A DNA stretch of 7,612 nucleotides from Nitrospira sp. (GCA_025361385.1 JANYAJ010000158.1:1-7612); one strand, 5' to 3'; counted from the first letter of the stretch, positions 1 to 6,615 are shown. Notes: a model not told the origin generated them from the letters alone. Program-made: numbers and translations.

Positions 1-1
1 C

Positions 2-358
2 GTCAAGAAGTCTGCCCAGACACAGACAACCGCGAGCGCTAAAAAAGCGACCGCCCAAAAATTCGCATCGGCTGAAACGGCGGGGAAAGCCCAATCCTGT
101 TACGGTGAGGCGCCAAGGCTCGACAAACTCACACCCGACGAAGGGAAGGCCGGTGACAAGGTTACCATCACCGGAACCAGCTTCGGCGAGGCCGCCTGCT
201 TACGGAGCGTCTCCTTCGGCCCTGGTCATCCAGCAACGTTTCAACAGACCAACGACAGCATCACAACGACCGTGCCAAGCGGCGGAAAGAAGGGCATGGT
301 GCTCCTTACCGTCACCACCGCCTCGGGAGAAAACTCGAAACCGTTCCTGGTGAAATAA
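2..358 (+). CDS. IPT/TIG-domain protein, 3' end only
   Basis: This open frame enters from the left edge in frame 2 and runs 118 codons to a TAA at 356-358; the start lies outside the window. The first ~35 visible residues are rich in Ala, Lys, Thr and Gln and look like a low-complexity linker. Residues ~38-118 read as one IPT/TIG immunoglobulin-like fold: a 'P-L-D-K-L-T-P-x-x-G-x-A-G' entry, a 'V-T-I-T-G-T-S-F-G' strand, a 'V-S-F-G' strand, a 'I-T-T-T-V-P-S-G' strand and a closing 'V-L-L-T-V-T-T-A-S-G'. Two Cys (visible residues 33 and 66) could form a disulfide, which fits an exported location. Such domains are usually non-catalytic binding or spacer modules of surface and periplasmic proteins. 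The domain call is fairly secure. The function of the whole protein cannot be told without its N-terminus. Confidence 0.8.
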   Translation, partial: VKKSAQTQTTASAKKATAQKFASAETAGKAQSCYGEAPRLDKLTPDEGKAGDKVTITGTSFGEAACLRSVSFGPGHPATFQQTNDSITTTVPSGGKKGMVLLTVTTASGENSKPFLVK

Positions 359-377
359 AAGAAGGAGGGCGGACGAG

Positions 378-447
378 ATGGTCTCCTGTGCTCGTGCAAC
401 GCGCGGTCTCAGAAAACCCTCGTTGGACACGCGCAGTGGGAGACCAT
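378..447. other. Long imperfect hairpin between two genes
   Basis: A perfect 9-bp outer stem pairs ATGGTCTCC (378-386) with GGAGACCAT (439-447). Inside it, CGTG (393-396) pairs with CACG (428-431), and AACG (398-401) pairs with CGTT (421-424). The whole spans about 70 nt. It begins about 20 nt after the stop of the IPT/TIG gene and ends about 65 nt before the next start. It has no T-tract, so it is not a classical intrinsic terminator. It could be a mRNA 3'-end or processing structure, a small RNA, or a repeat. The pairing is seen directly; the role is unknown. Confidence 0.45.
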
Positions 448-512
448 GCTAGTCCACCCTCAGGAAGAAGAGAGAAGAAAGTGGAGGGAGGACCTGAGGG
501 GACTCATCAAAT

Positions 513-728
513 ATGAAACGTAAGCCGGGCGAACCGATCTATCTCAAACGGCATATGCTAGGCCTTGCCCTGGCCCTGCTCTCTTCTTTTCTGTTGCCGC
601 TCCTCTATCACCGCTTCATCGACCCACTAAGCTTTTCAACCCGTTTTATCGCCGGCCTATTCATTGCCGCAGCTGGCGCCATCGCGCTGCACTTCACCTA
701 CCGGGCTTCGGCCCAGAACGAACCCTAG
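513..728 (+). CDS. Small two-helix membrane protein, hypothetical
   Basis: A 71-residue protein of a kind I cannot assign to a family. It has a basic N-terminus (M-K-R-K-P-G-E-P), a first hydrophobic helix at about residues 15-32 and a second at about 45-63, joined by a short loop (H-R-F-I-D-P-L-S) and followed by a short polar tail (R-A-S-A-Q-N-E-P). This predicts an inner-membrane hairpin. The ATG at 513 has a purine-rich Shine-Dalgarno region upstream: GAGGGG at 496-501, with a further GGAGGGAGG at 483-491. The gene lies about 155 bp after the IPT/TIG gene on the same strand and converges on the split-barrel gene, with a palindromic repeat in between. Its helix pattern and ribosome-binding site make it a likely real gene, but no catalytic or binding residue points to a function. 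Confidence 0.65.
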   Translation: MKRKPGEPIYLKRHMLGLALALLSSFLLPLLYHRFIDPLSFSTRFIAGLFIAAAGAIALHFTYRASAQNEP

Positions 729-747
729 CGCCAGAGATCACTCCCCA

Positions 748-890
748 CAGGATGCTCAAAAAGACCGTCCAGCAAGACCGCAGCGAGTGAACAACTAAAC
801 TTTGAACGATGAACGCGGAACGATGAAGTGACCATGGTTCATTGCTCACCGTTCAGCGTTTTCAGGCTGGCGGACTTTTTCAGCATCCTG
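748..890. repeat. Nested palindromic repeat, MITE-like
   Basis: The ends form a terminal inverted repeat. The left arm, 748-773, starts CAGGATGCTCAAAAAG. The right arm, 866-890, read on the - strand starts CAGGATGCTGAAAAAG. The two arms agree over about 25 bp with two mismatches and one 1-nt gap. Inside is a second imperfect palindrome: 805-827 against 838-860, matching at 18 of 23 positions around a 10-nt centre. The left inner arm also carries a direct repeat, GAACGATGAA, at 804-813 and 818-827. The element fills the space between two convergent genes, and its right end touches the stop codon of the - strand gene. It codes for nothing. The outer arms carry A5 and T5 runs, so it could act as a two-way terminator. 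It looks like a dispersed repeat of the kind I associate with Nitrospira, but copy number cannot be judged here. Confidence 0.7.
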
Positions 891-1403
891 CTATTTCTTC
901 TGCTCCGGCTTTTGATGTGTCCATGCCAGAGGAGTGGTCGCATCGGCAAGATACGCCTGCCCGAATCCCAGAACCAGATGCGCATCCTGTAGCCGTAATT
1001 CCCAGAGTGAGAAGTCCGCAAAACCAAACATCATGGCCGACTGGGGGAAACGCGCCAGATACCGCTCTTTTACTTCCGCGTAATTCGGTGCATCAGCAGG
1101 CAACAACACCGCCTCACCCTGAAGATTCATCCGCCGGAGGGCCGAGGGATTCTTCTCTGGCCGATCCGGCTCCGAGACGAACAGCCCGACGCGGGCATCC
1201 TGTAACAAATGCCCAGTATGCAACGCCAAACCACTCACATGAATATAGGCGCGCGTCCACTGCTCGCCAAAGACATAGGGCACGTGCGACCCAAACGGCC
1301 GTCCGTTTCTGAGCGTCAGCAAAACCCCCGTACGGACCTCCTCGGCTAGGGTAGCCCACCCAGCCTGCACTTCTTCATCCGACAGTGCCGCAGACATTGC
1401 CAT
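891..1403 (-). CDS. HugZ-like pyridoxamine 5'-phosphate oxidase-family protein
   Basis: A 170-residue single-domain protein of the FMN-binding split-barrel superfamily (PNPOx-like). Early motifs are T-G-V-L-L-T-L (residues 25-31) and G-R-P-F-G-S-H-V-P-Y (34-43), the usual flavin-site beta strands. Then come Y-I-H-V-S-G-L-A-L-H-T (53-63) and R-V-G-L-F-V-S-E-P (71-79). The segment F-G-F-A-D-F-S-L-W-E-L-R (126-137) followed by A-H-L-V-L-G-F-G-Q-A (141-150) is typical of the HugZ-like subgroup, where members bind FMN or haem and act in haem breakdown or as uncharacterised oxidoreductases. The length fits the bare domain, without the C-terminal DUF2470 extension some relatives have. A second Met at codon 3 is possible, but GGGGAGGG at 1418-1411 sits 7 nt before the first ATG and favours it. 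The substrate cannot be told. It is transcribed toward the small membrane protein gene. Confidence 0.85.
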   Translation of the reverse strand: MAMSAALSDEEVQAGWATLAEEVRTGVLLTLRNGRPFGSHVPYVFGEQWTRAYIHVSGLALHTGHLLQDARVGLFVSEPDRPEKNPSALRRMNLQGEAVLLPADAPNYAEVKERYLARFPQSAMMFGFADFSLWELRLQDAHLVLGFGQAYLADATTPLAWTHQKPEQKK

Positions 1404-1628
1404 AAAAATACCCTCCCCGTTACACCATCATAAACATGGTTCGAGACTACCACCTCTTCTCAAGAGCAACCAGGCTGAGCGACCTTCCCTCCAGGAATCT
1501 TTTCTGTTCAAATCGAGAACACGTATAGCTATGAGCACAATCGACCCACCCCGCCAGCCGCCAATTCACCAAAAGAGCATAAATCCTATGAATTTTTTCT
1601 CTTGACACCTGAGTAATATTTCAAAAGC

Positions 1629-1637
1629 TGTGCATAA
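1629..1637 (-). promoter_or_regulatory. DnaA-box-like 9-mer
   Basis: TGTGCATAA reads TTATGCACA on the - strand, an exact match to the classical DnaA box pattern TTATNCACA. It follows an A+T-rich tract (about 1578-1626). A 9-mer of this degeneracy can occur by chance, so on its own it is weak; it gains weight from the pair at 1854-1874. Confidence 0.35.
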
Positions 1638-1853
1638 GTCAGCTCTCCCGTGCGACACCCCACATTCAGACTACCGCTTCAAGCATCAAATCAATCGATC
1701 GGGGGAAAAATCCCACGGCTTGTAGTAAAACAGTGGAAATACCCGTCAAGCCACAAAATGTTGGGGGTCTATTCGGTGGGCCACAATGCCTATTTTTCAG
1801 GCAATCAGCTCGCAGCTCTCTCCATATCAGTCATTTCTCTACTAAAAGAGTGT

Positions 1854-1874
1854 TTGTCCACAGAGTTGTACACA
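1854..1874 (+). promoter_or_regulatory. Tandem DnaA-box-like pair
   Basis: TTGTCCACA (1854-1862) and TTGTACACA (1866-1874) lie in the same orientation with a 12-bp start-to-start spacing. They differ from TTATCCACA at one and two positions. The order 'box, G-A-G, box' echoes the closely spaced boxes found in many bacterial origins. No replication gene is present in the window, so this may instead be a regulatory DnaA-binding site or chance. Confidence 0.35.
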
Positions 1875-2086
1875 GAAGCTGGGGAGTTGAACCATAGAGC
1901 CGTCTGCACTTGGCCCAATAGAGCCTAAGCGGAAGTTTCATCTCGCTGGAAAAATATTATGAGCATTCACAGATCGGCCAAACTACCCGCCTAAAATATC
2001 GAGAGAATTCCCCACGTATCGCAACAGAAGGCCATCGGAACGAGGGGCAGGGAACCCCGCCTCGTGTCATCTCGTATATCGTACGT

Positions 2087-2122
2087 TTGACGGCCCCTAA
2101 TCCAGGATGATTTATCCAGGGG
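2087..2122 (+). promoter_or_regulatory. Weak promoter-like and operator-like cluster before the PEP mutase gene
   Basis: TTGACG (2087-2092) could be a -35. The best -10 is poor: TTTATC at 2111-2116, 18 bp away. Overlapping it are a direct repeat of ATCCAGG (2100-2106 and 2114-2120, 14-bp period) and an inverted CCCCT/AGGGG pair (2094-2098 and 2118-2122). The repeats over the presumed -10 would suit a regulator-binding site. It lies about 80 bp before the start codon. The call is speculative. Confidence 0.25.
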
Positions 2123-2203
2123 AAAACGGTATTCTTTCCAGCGAACGAGTACCAAGAGCGGCACCGCCTCAATGACTGTTGGCAGGGAGAAGGAAGGGAA
2201 TCC

Positions 2204-3838
2204 ATGAGTTCGACCACAGGCATGACCACAGCACGTCAATTTAAGAAGCTCCTTTTGTCGGAGCCGCTCGAATTCATTTGCGAGGCGCACAATGGCCTCA
2301 GTGCCAAAATCGTCCAGGAAGCCGGCTTTAAAGGCATCTGGGCCAGCGGTCTCTCCATTTCCGCGCAATTCGGCGTCCGTGACAACAACGAAGCCAGCTG
2401 GACCCAGGTGCTTGAGACCCTGGAATTTATGTCCGACGCCACCACGATTCCCATTCTCCTTGATGGCGATACCGGCTACGGCAACTTTAATAATATGCAG
2501 CGCCTAGTCCGCAAACTCGAACAACGCAAAGTCGCCGCGGTCTGCATCGAAGACAAACTCTTCCCCAAGACGAATAGTTTCATCAAGGGGGACGCCCAAC
2601 CCATGGCGGACATGCAGGAATTCTGCGGCAAGATCAAAGCCGGCAAAGACGCGCAAACCGACCAGGACTTTTGTATTATCGCCAGAGTGGAAGCCTTCAT
2701 CTGCGGCTGGGGGTTAGCCGAAGCGCTGCGTCGCGCCGAGGCCTATCATCAGGCGGGGGCGGACGGCATCCTCATTCACAGCGCCCTCTCAGTGCCGGAT
2801 GAAATCCTGGCGTTCAAACAGGAATGGGGCAATCGCTGCCCCGTCGTGATCGTGCCCACCAAATATTATGCCACCCCCACCGACGTATTTCGGCAGCATG
2901 GGATTTCGATGGTGATTTGGGCCAATCACATGCTTCGATCGGCCGTGGCCGCCATGCAAAAAACCGCACGCACGTTAAAAGACCAGGAACACCTGCTCTC
3001 CATCGAAGACAAAGTCGCGCCGGTCTCAGAAATCTTCCGCCTGCAAAACGCCGCAGAGCTGCAAGAGGCTGAAGACCGCTATCTGCCCAAAGGCGCCGAG
3101 GGCACCGCGGCCATCGTGCTGGCCGCCTCCCGCGGAAAGGAACTGGGGGAACTCACCGAACAGCAGCCCAAAACGATGGTCAAGATCCAGGGCATCCCCA
3201 TCCTGTCCCATATCGTCGACGCCTACAATGCGGTAGGGATCAAAGACATCGTGGTGGTCCGCGGATATAAGAAAGAAACCGTCAATCTGCCCAACCTGAC
3301 CTATGTCGACAACGATGATTTCGCGGACACCGGAGAACTGGATTCGCTCCTGAAGGCCCTCCAAGCCCTGAAAGGACCGGCAAAGGACACCATTATTTCC
3401 TATGGCGACGTGCTGTTCAATAAATACATTCCCCAGTCCCTCTGCCAGGAAACCGGTGACTGCGTGATTTTCGTCGACAGCAATTGGCAGGAACAGGGCA
3501 GCTATGCCCGCCTCGGCGGATTTACCGAATGCACCGTTCCCAATTCGAGAAGAGCCTTTAACGCGAAGATCTTTCTCAAGCAACTGGGAGGCACCCTCCC
3601 TCAAGAATCCATCCACGGGGTCTGGATGGGCTTTCTCAAAGTCTCGCCGAGCGCCGCCACGCTCATTACCGAGATTATTGTCGAGCTGCTGGCCAAGCCT
3701 GCCAATCGCAAAGCCGCCATCCCTCAACTGCTCCAAGAACTCTTGAAACGGCAGTACCCGATCCGCGTGCTCTATACCGCAGGCCACTGGCTCGACATCA
3801 ACAGCCTTGAGGACGTGGTCCAGGCGGGAAACTTTTAA
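2204..3838 (+). CDS. aepX: Phosphoenolpyruvate mutase fused to a nucleotidyltransferase domain
   Basis: A 544-residue two-domain protein. Residues ~10-290 are phosphoenolpyruvate mutase of the isocitrate lyase superfamily, which rearranges phosphoenolpyruvate to phosphonopyruvate and so makes the C-P bond. Its active site is complete: W46-A-S48-G49, D60 in the gating loop G-V-R-D-N-N-E-A-S, the metal-binding D87-G-D89-T-G-Y-G-N, and R161. The motif E116-D-K-L-F-P-K122-T-N124-S is the EDK-x5-NS signature that separates true mutases from relatives. Each residue sits two positions after the mussel enzyme's numbering. Residues ~300-544 are a nucleotidyltransferase (GT-A-like) domain: A-I-V-L-A-A-S-R-G (303-311), [11 protein letters not shown] (317-327), metal-site Y-G-D402, and a late W-L-D-I-N-S. 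By family this domain probably activates a phosphonate with CTP, but the substrate is inferred. The start at 2204 follows AAGGAAGG (2190-2197) by 6 nt; an internal Met7 is less well placed. GC-rich third positions are evident. The downstream amidotransferase lies 433 bp away. Confidence 0.93.
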   Translation: MSSTTGMTTARQFKKLLLSEPLEFICEAHNGLSAKIVQEAGFKGIWASGLSISAQFGVRDNNEASWTQVLETLEFMSDATTIPILLDGDTGYGNFNNMQRLVRKLEQRKVAAVCIEDKLFPKTNSFIKGDAQPMADMQEFCGKIKAGKDAQTDQDFCIIARVEAFICGWGLAEALRRAEAYHQAGADGILIHSALSVPDEILAFKQEWGNRCPVVIVPTKYYATPTDVFRQHGISMVIWANHMLRSAVAAMQKTARTLKDQEHLLSIEDKVAPVSEIFRLQNAAELQEAEDRYLPKGAEGTAAIVLAASRGKELGELTEQQPKTMVKIQGIPILSHIVDAYNAVGIKDIVVVRGYKKETVNLPNLTYVDNDDFADTGELDSLLKALQALKGPAKDTIISYGDVLFNKYIPQSLCQETGDCVIFVDSNWQEQGSYARLGGFTECTVPNSRRAFNAKIFLKQLGGTLPQESIHGVWMGFLKVSPSAATLITEIIVELLAKPANRKAAIPQLLQELLKRQYPIRVLYTAGHWLDINSLEDVVQAGNF

Positions 3839-4271
3839 CCGACCAGGGGCCCCTAGCAGGGCCTTAGCTAACGAACTTGCTGAACTTATGATGGACGTAC
3901 CGGATATGAAGGAGCTCAGCGAATATGACATCTGAGCCAGATTCATTGCACCCCACGTCGAGAAGGCAAAACAATTTGACAGTTCTAGTTGTATGACGGA
4001 GATTGTTCTCTACTGCCTCCATGAACGCCTCAAGCGCGGCGGCGATGTTCCAGCGTGTCTCCTATTTCCAGACGACGTACCCAGTAGACTGCATAATCAA
4101 CTATACTCCCATCAGCCTGCGTTAAACGCAGCACAGAGGATGACAGAATGATAGCGATCAAGACCTCGAAGAAGTCTTGAGATTGGCGAGAGGCTGAATG
4201 CGCCCGGTCTCGTATACCCACTGATGGTTTTTCATCATAGAATTCACCTGAACTAAGGGCGACTCAATCAT
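3839..4271. other. 433-bp gap between the phosphonate and amidotransferase genes
   Basis: No intact gene is convincing. Hairpins are CTGCGT/ACGCAG (4117-4122 and 4126-4131), TCAAGAC/GTCTTGA (4158-4164 and 4174-4180) and TGATG/CATCA (4222-4226 and 4233-4237). Short protein-like stretches occur: a - strand frame in 4030-4221 ending V-D-Y-A-V-Y-W-V-R-R-L-E-I-G-D-T, another - strand frame at 3864-4022, and a + strand tail (A-E-L-M-M-D-V-P-D-M-K-E-L) ending at 3935. These may be remains of a small lost gene. TTGACA at 3976-3981 has no fitting -10. The Shine-Dalgarno for the next gene is weak (AAGGG near 4255-4259). Confidence 0.5.
3848..3863 (+). terminator. Short GC-rich hairpin after the PEP mutase gene
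   Basis: GGCCC (3848-3852) pairs with GGGCC (3859-3863) around the loop CTAGCA, about 9 nt after the stop codon. A 10-bp perfect palindrome, AGGGGCCCCT (3845-3854), overlaps it. No T-run follows, so it would be a weak or factor-assisted terminator at best. Confidence 0.3.
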
Positions 4272-6176
4272 ATGTGTGGTTTCGCCGGAATGGTCGGATT
4301 TGAAGGTTTGCCGGCTGACAAGCAGGCAGTTGACCGGATGACCGCCTCTCTATTTCATCGAGGGCCTGACGAAGGCGGCTTCTACGCGTCTAGATCTGTC
4401 GGACTGGGATTCAGAAGGCTTGCGATCTTGGACCTCACGCCCACAGCTCATCAACCCATGATAAGCGAAGACGGTGAGCTGATCCTCGTATTTAACGGAG
4501 CGATTTATAATTACGTCGAACTGCGCCACGAACTTCAGTCTCTCGGCCACACCTTTAAGTCAACCGGAGATACAGAAGTGTTGCTTCATGCCTATCAACA
4601 ATGGGGGCATGACTGTTTACCGAAACTCAATGGAATGTGGGCCTTCCTCATTTACGATCGGCAGCGTAGTCGTGTGTTCGGCTCCCGTGATCGCTTCGGG
4701 GTGAAACCCCTCTTCTACCACCGTACGAACCGCTACGCGCTATTTGCATCGGAAATTAAAGCAGTCCGAGCCTCAGGGTTGTACCAAGGGGGAGTGAACT
4801 GGAAAATCGCCTCGAAATTTCTGTTGCAGGGGGAGATCAATGACGGTGAGGAGCGATTCTTCACGGATATCCACCAACTGCCTCCAGGAACTGCCTTTGA
4901 GCTGGACATCGAGGGGCATTGGAAACAGTGGCGGTTTTGGTCTTTGGGTGCGATCCCCTCGATTGACTGCAAGGATCCTGTGCAATCATTTGGCGAACTC
5001 CTCGAAGACTCAGTCCGGCTGCGAATGCGGAGTGATCAGCCGATCGGCGTGACGCTTTCAGGCGGTTTAGACTCAACCTCCATCATTTGCATGCTGGCGA
5101 AGCTCAAGAGTGAGTCTGAGCACGAAAGAATGACTGCACTTCATGCGTTCTCTTTCATAACCAAGGAATTCGACGAATCTTCCTATATCGCCGATACCGT
5201 AATCCAGACACAAGCAACCTTGCACCGATTTCAAGAAGCTCCGCTAGAACTGTGGGACAAAATGGCAACGGTCCTATGGTTCCATGATGAACCAGTCCAT
5301 TCGTTCAACGCCCTCGTCGGGTTTGATCTCATACGGCTGACAGCGAAAAATGGAATCCGTGTTGTGCTTTGCGGGCAAGGAGCGGACGAAGTCATCGCGG
5401 GGTATTCCAGTTACTTTCCAGCCTATTGGCAAATGCTGATTCGTCAAGGCGGTTTTGGTGATGCGTGGAACGAGATTCAGTCGTATACGTCAGTCCATGG
5501 AGGGTCTCCGTGGAAGTATTTCCTGTCCTCGTTGGGAAAAGCGGGCCTCACCGCGCTTCACCACCTTCCCGCATACCATGCCCTATCTGTATGGAAAAAT
5601 CAGCGGAAGTATCAGCGCAACACGTGGTTTAGCCCGGAACTCTGTCGATACTATGAGAACGACGTGCCTGAATACCTAGACTTGTCGCTCACTGCTATAC
5701 AGATGCGAGCCGTTGAACATGCTCCGCTTCCCCTGTATCTGAGGGTTGAGGATCGTAACTCCATGGCACATTCCGTGGAAACGCGACTACCCTTTCTCGA
5801 CTATCGTTTGGTATCTCTGGTCTTCAATATTGCCACGAAGTGGAAGCTGCGTGGTCCCTGGAATAAATTTTTGCTCCGGGAAGCGATGCGTCATCGCATT
5901 CCGGAGACAGTGCGAACACGCGTTGATAAAATGGGCTTCCCCGTTCCAGACCAGAAATGGTTTGCAGAAGACCTCTATGAACCCATGCAGGACCTTCTGG
6001 CAAGCCAGGCAGTACGTGAGCGAGGCATCTATAACGTGAGCGCGATCTCGCATGATCTGCAGCGGCATCGAGACGGGCAGGGGAACGTTGCACGGCGGCT
6101 ATTTAATGTAGCCCAGTTCGAGACGCTGACCAACCTCCTGAAAGACGATACGGTGCAGCGCCCACCTTGGCGATGA
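4272..6176 (+). CDS. asnB: Asparagine synthetase-type amidotransferase (glutamine-hydrolysing)
   Basis: A 634-residue class II amidotransferase. Residues 2-~200 are the N-terminal-nucleophile glutaminase: Cys2 directly after the start Met, R-G-P-D-E (30-34), R49-L, F-N75-G76-A-I-Y-N-Y, T-G-D100-T-E and S-R-D-R-F-G-V-K-P-L-F-Y (138-149). It releases ammonia from glutamine. Residues ~235-620 are the synthetase: the ATP pyrophosphate loop S-G-G-L-D-S-T (263-269), G-Q-G-A-D-E (368-373), V-E-D-R-N-S-M-A-H-S-V-E-T-R (492-505) and K553-M-G-F-P-V-P. This part adenylates a carboxylate and amidates it. The length (~630) matches the longer asnB-like proteins often met in polysaccharide and secondary-metabolite loci rather than the ~555-residue E. 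coli AsnB, so aspartate need not be the substrate. The usual Glu of F-N-G-E-I-Y-N is Ala77 here. By eye, codon use is more A+T-rich than in the upstream fusion gene. Only a weak AAGGG precedes the start, which Cys2 fixes firmly. Confidence 0.92.
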   Translation: MCGFAGMVGFEGLPADKQAVDRMTASLFHRGPDEGGFYASRSVGLGFRRLAILDLTPTAHQPMISEDGELILVFNGAIYNYVELRHELQSLGHTFKSTGDTEVLLHAYQQWGHDCLPKLNGMWAFLIYDRQRSRVFGSRDRFGVKPLFYHRTNRYALFASEIKAVRASGLYQGGVNWKIASKFLLQGEINDGEERFFTDIHQLPPGTAFELDIEGHWKQWRFWSLGAIPSIDCKDPVQSFGELLEDSVRLRMRSDQPIGVTLSGGLDSTSIICMLAKLKSESEHERMTALHAFSFITKEFDESSYIADTVIQTQATLHRFQEAPLELWDKMATVLWFHDEPVHSFNALVGFDLIRLTAKNGIRVVLCGQGADEVIAGYSSYFPAYWQMLIRQGGFGDAWNEIQSYTSVHGGSPWKYFLSSLGKAGLTALHHLPAYHALSVWKNQRKYQRNTWFSPELCRYYENDVPEYLDLSLTAIQMRAVEHAPLPLYLRVEDRNSMAHSVETRLPFLDYRLVSLVFNIATKWKLRGPWNKFLLREAMRHRIPETVRTRVDKMGFPVPDQKWFAEDLYEPMQDLLASQAVRERGIYNVSAISHDLQRHRDGQGNVARRLFNVAQFETLTNLLKDDTVQRPPWR

Positions 6177-6286
6177 CTTCTTCTCTCCGACGCGTGGCAT
6201 GCCAGTACGCTGTGAAATGTTGTGGTTCTGCCTGCATTGCGCTGCCGTCCAGCGATGCGCGAATAATTTATGCTGATCCAGGCAGT

Positions 6287-6315
6287 TGGACAGCTTGCAA
6301 ACCGAAGAGTATGAT
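6287..6315 (+). promoter_or_regulatory. Sigma70-like promoter
   Basis: TGGACA (6287-6292) matches TTGACA at 5 of 6 positions. TATGAT (6310-6315) matches TATAAT at 5 of 6. They are separated by exactly 17 bp. Transcription would start near 6322, about 300 nt before the DUF3365 gene. It is the best promoter match I found in the window. Confidence 0.5.
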
Positions 6316-6364
6316 GGATGAGCATATGATCCAGTGGGTACGCTGCATCATACGGACAGGGAGA

Positions 6365-6383
6365 ACCGAGCCATGGCTTCGGT
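6365..6383 (+). terminator. Terminator-like hairpin in the leader
   Basis: ACCGAGC (6365-6371) pairs with GCTTCGGT (6376-6383) with one bulged T and a four-base loop, and ATTTTCC follows at once (6384-6390). It lies about 190 bp after the asnB-like stop and about 45 bp after the presumed start of transcription at the promoter above. It could terminate read-through from upstream, or act as an attenuator of the following gene. The stem is short and the T-run is only four. Confidence 0.35.
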
Positions 6384-6607
6384 ATTTTCCTACTACGGGG
6401 CCTCCGTCCACTCCTCCAGCGATCCTAGCGACCAGCTGATTCAGTCGCCTCGTGCAGGTCACTGCTTTGCCTCTACTCCCGACTCCAGCTTAACGAGCAA
6501 ACTAACCAGCCTGCTCATCGCGGCGACTGCGAAACCCTGCATCCGCAACGCACCTCACCCCTTCATGGAACTGCGGCGAATGGCGCCGACCGGTCCATGA
6601 GGAAACC

Positions 6608-6615
6608 AAGGAGGT
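6608..6615 (+). promoter_or_regulatory. Perfect Shine-Dalgarno
   Basis: AAGGAGGT is fully complementary to the 3' end of 16S rRNA and stands 4 nt before the ATG at 6620. It fixes this start and predicts strong translation, unlike the weak site before the asnB-like gene. Confidence 0.8.

Larger units (their letters stand above)
1404..2203. other. 800-bp stretch without a convincing gene
   Basis: No frame here has a ribosome-binding site together with protein-like composition. It holds the 5' region of the split-barrel gene, an A+T-richer part (about 1560-1650), three DnaA-box-like 9-mers (listed separately), a CGAGG/CCTCG hairpin at 2041-2064, and a short repeat cluster just upstream of the phosphoenolpyruvate mutase gene. 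A GTG-started 92-codon frame at 1650-1928 has no Shine-Dalgarno and resembles no family I know. Confidence 0.6.

Noticed and set aside
842..1312. 156-codon open frame on the + strand
   Set aside because: It is antisense to the well-supported split-barrel gene and begins within the palindromic repeat. Its Arg/Pro/Thr-rich product is typical of a shadow frame.
1602..1607. Perfect TTGACA as a -35
   Set aside because: No acceptable -10 lies 16-19 bp downstream and no gene follows.
1650..1928. 92-codon frame with a GTG start in the gene-free region
   Set aside because: There is no Shine-Dalgarno, no family pattern and odd composition. The DnaA-box-like pair lies inside it. Chance is more likely than a gene.
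3026..3946. 306-codon open frame on the - strand
   Set aside because: It lies wholly opposite the conserved nucleotidyltransferase domain and adjoining sequence. Its length follows from the GC-rich third positions of the real gene, and it has no recognisable motif.
3976..3981. Perfect TTGACA as a -35 for the asnB-like gene
   Set aside because: The sequence 16-18 bp downstream does not resemble TATAAT.
6167..6600. Two overlapping + strand frames (6167-6439 and 6334-6600) and a - strand frame at 6268-6462
   Set aside because: None has a good ribosome-binding site or a recognisable protein pattern. They overlap the promoter and the hairpin, and they contradict one another.
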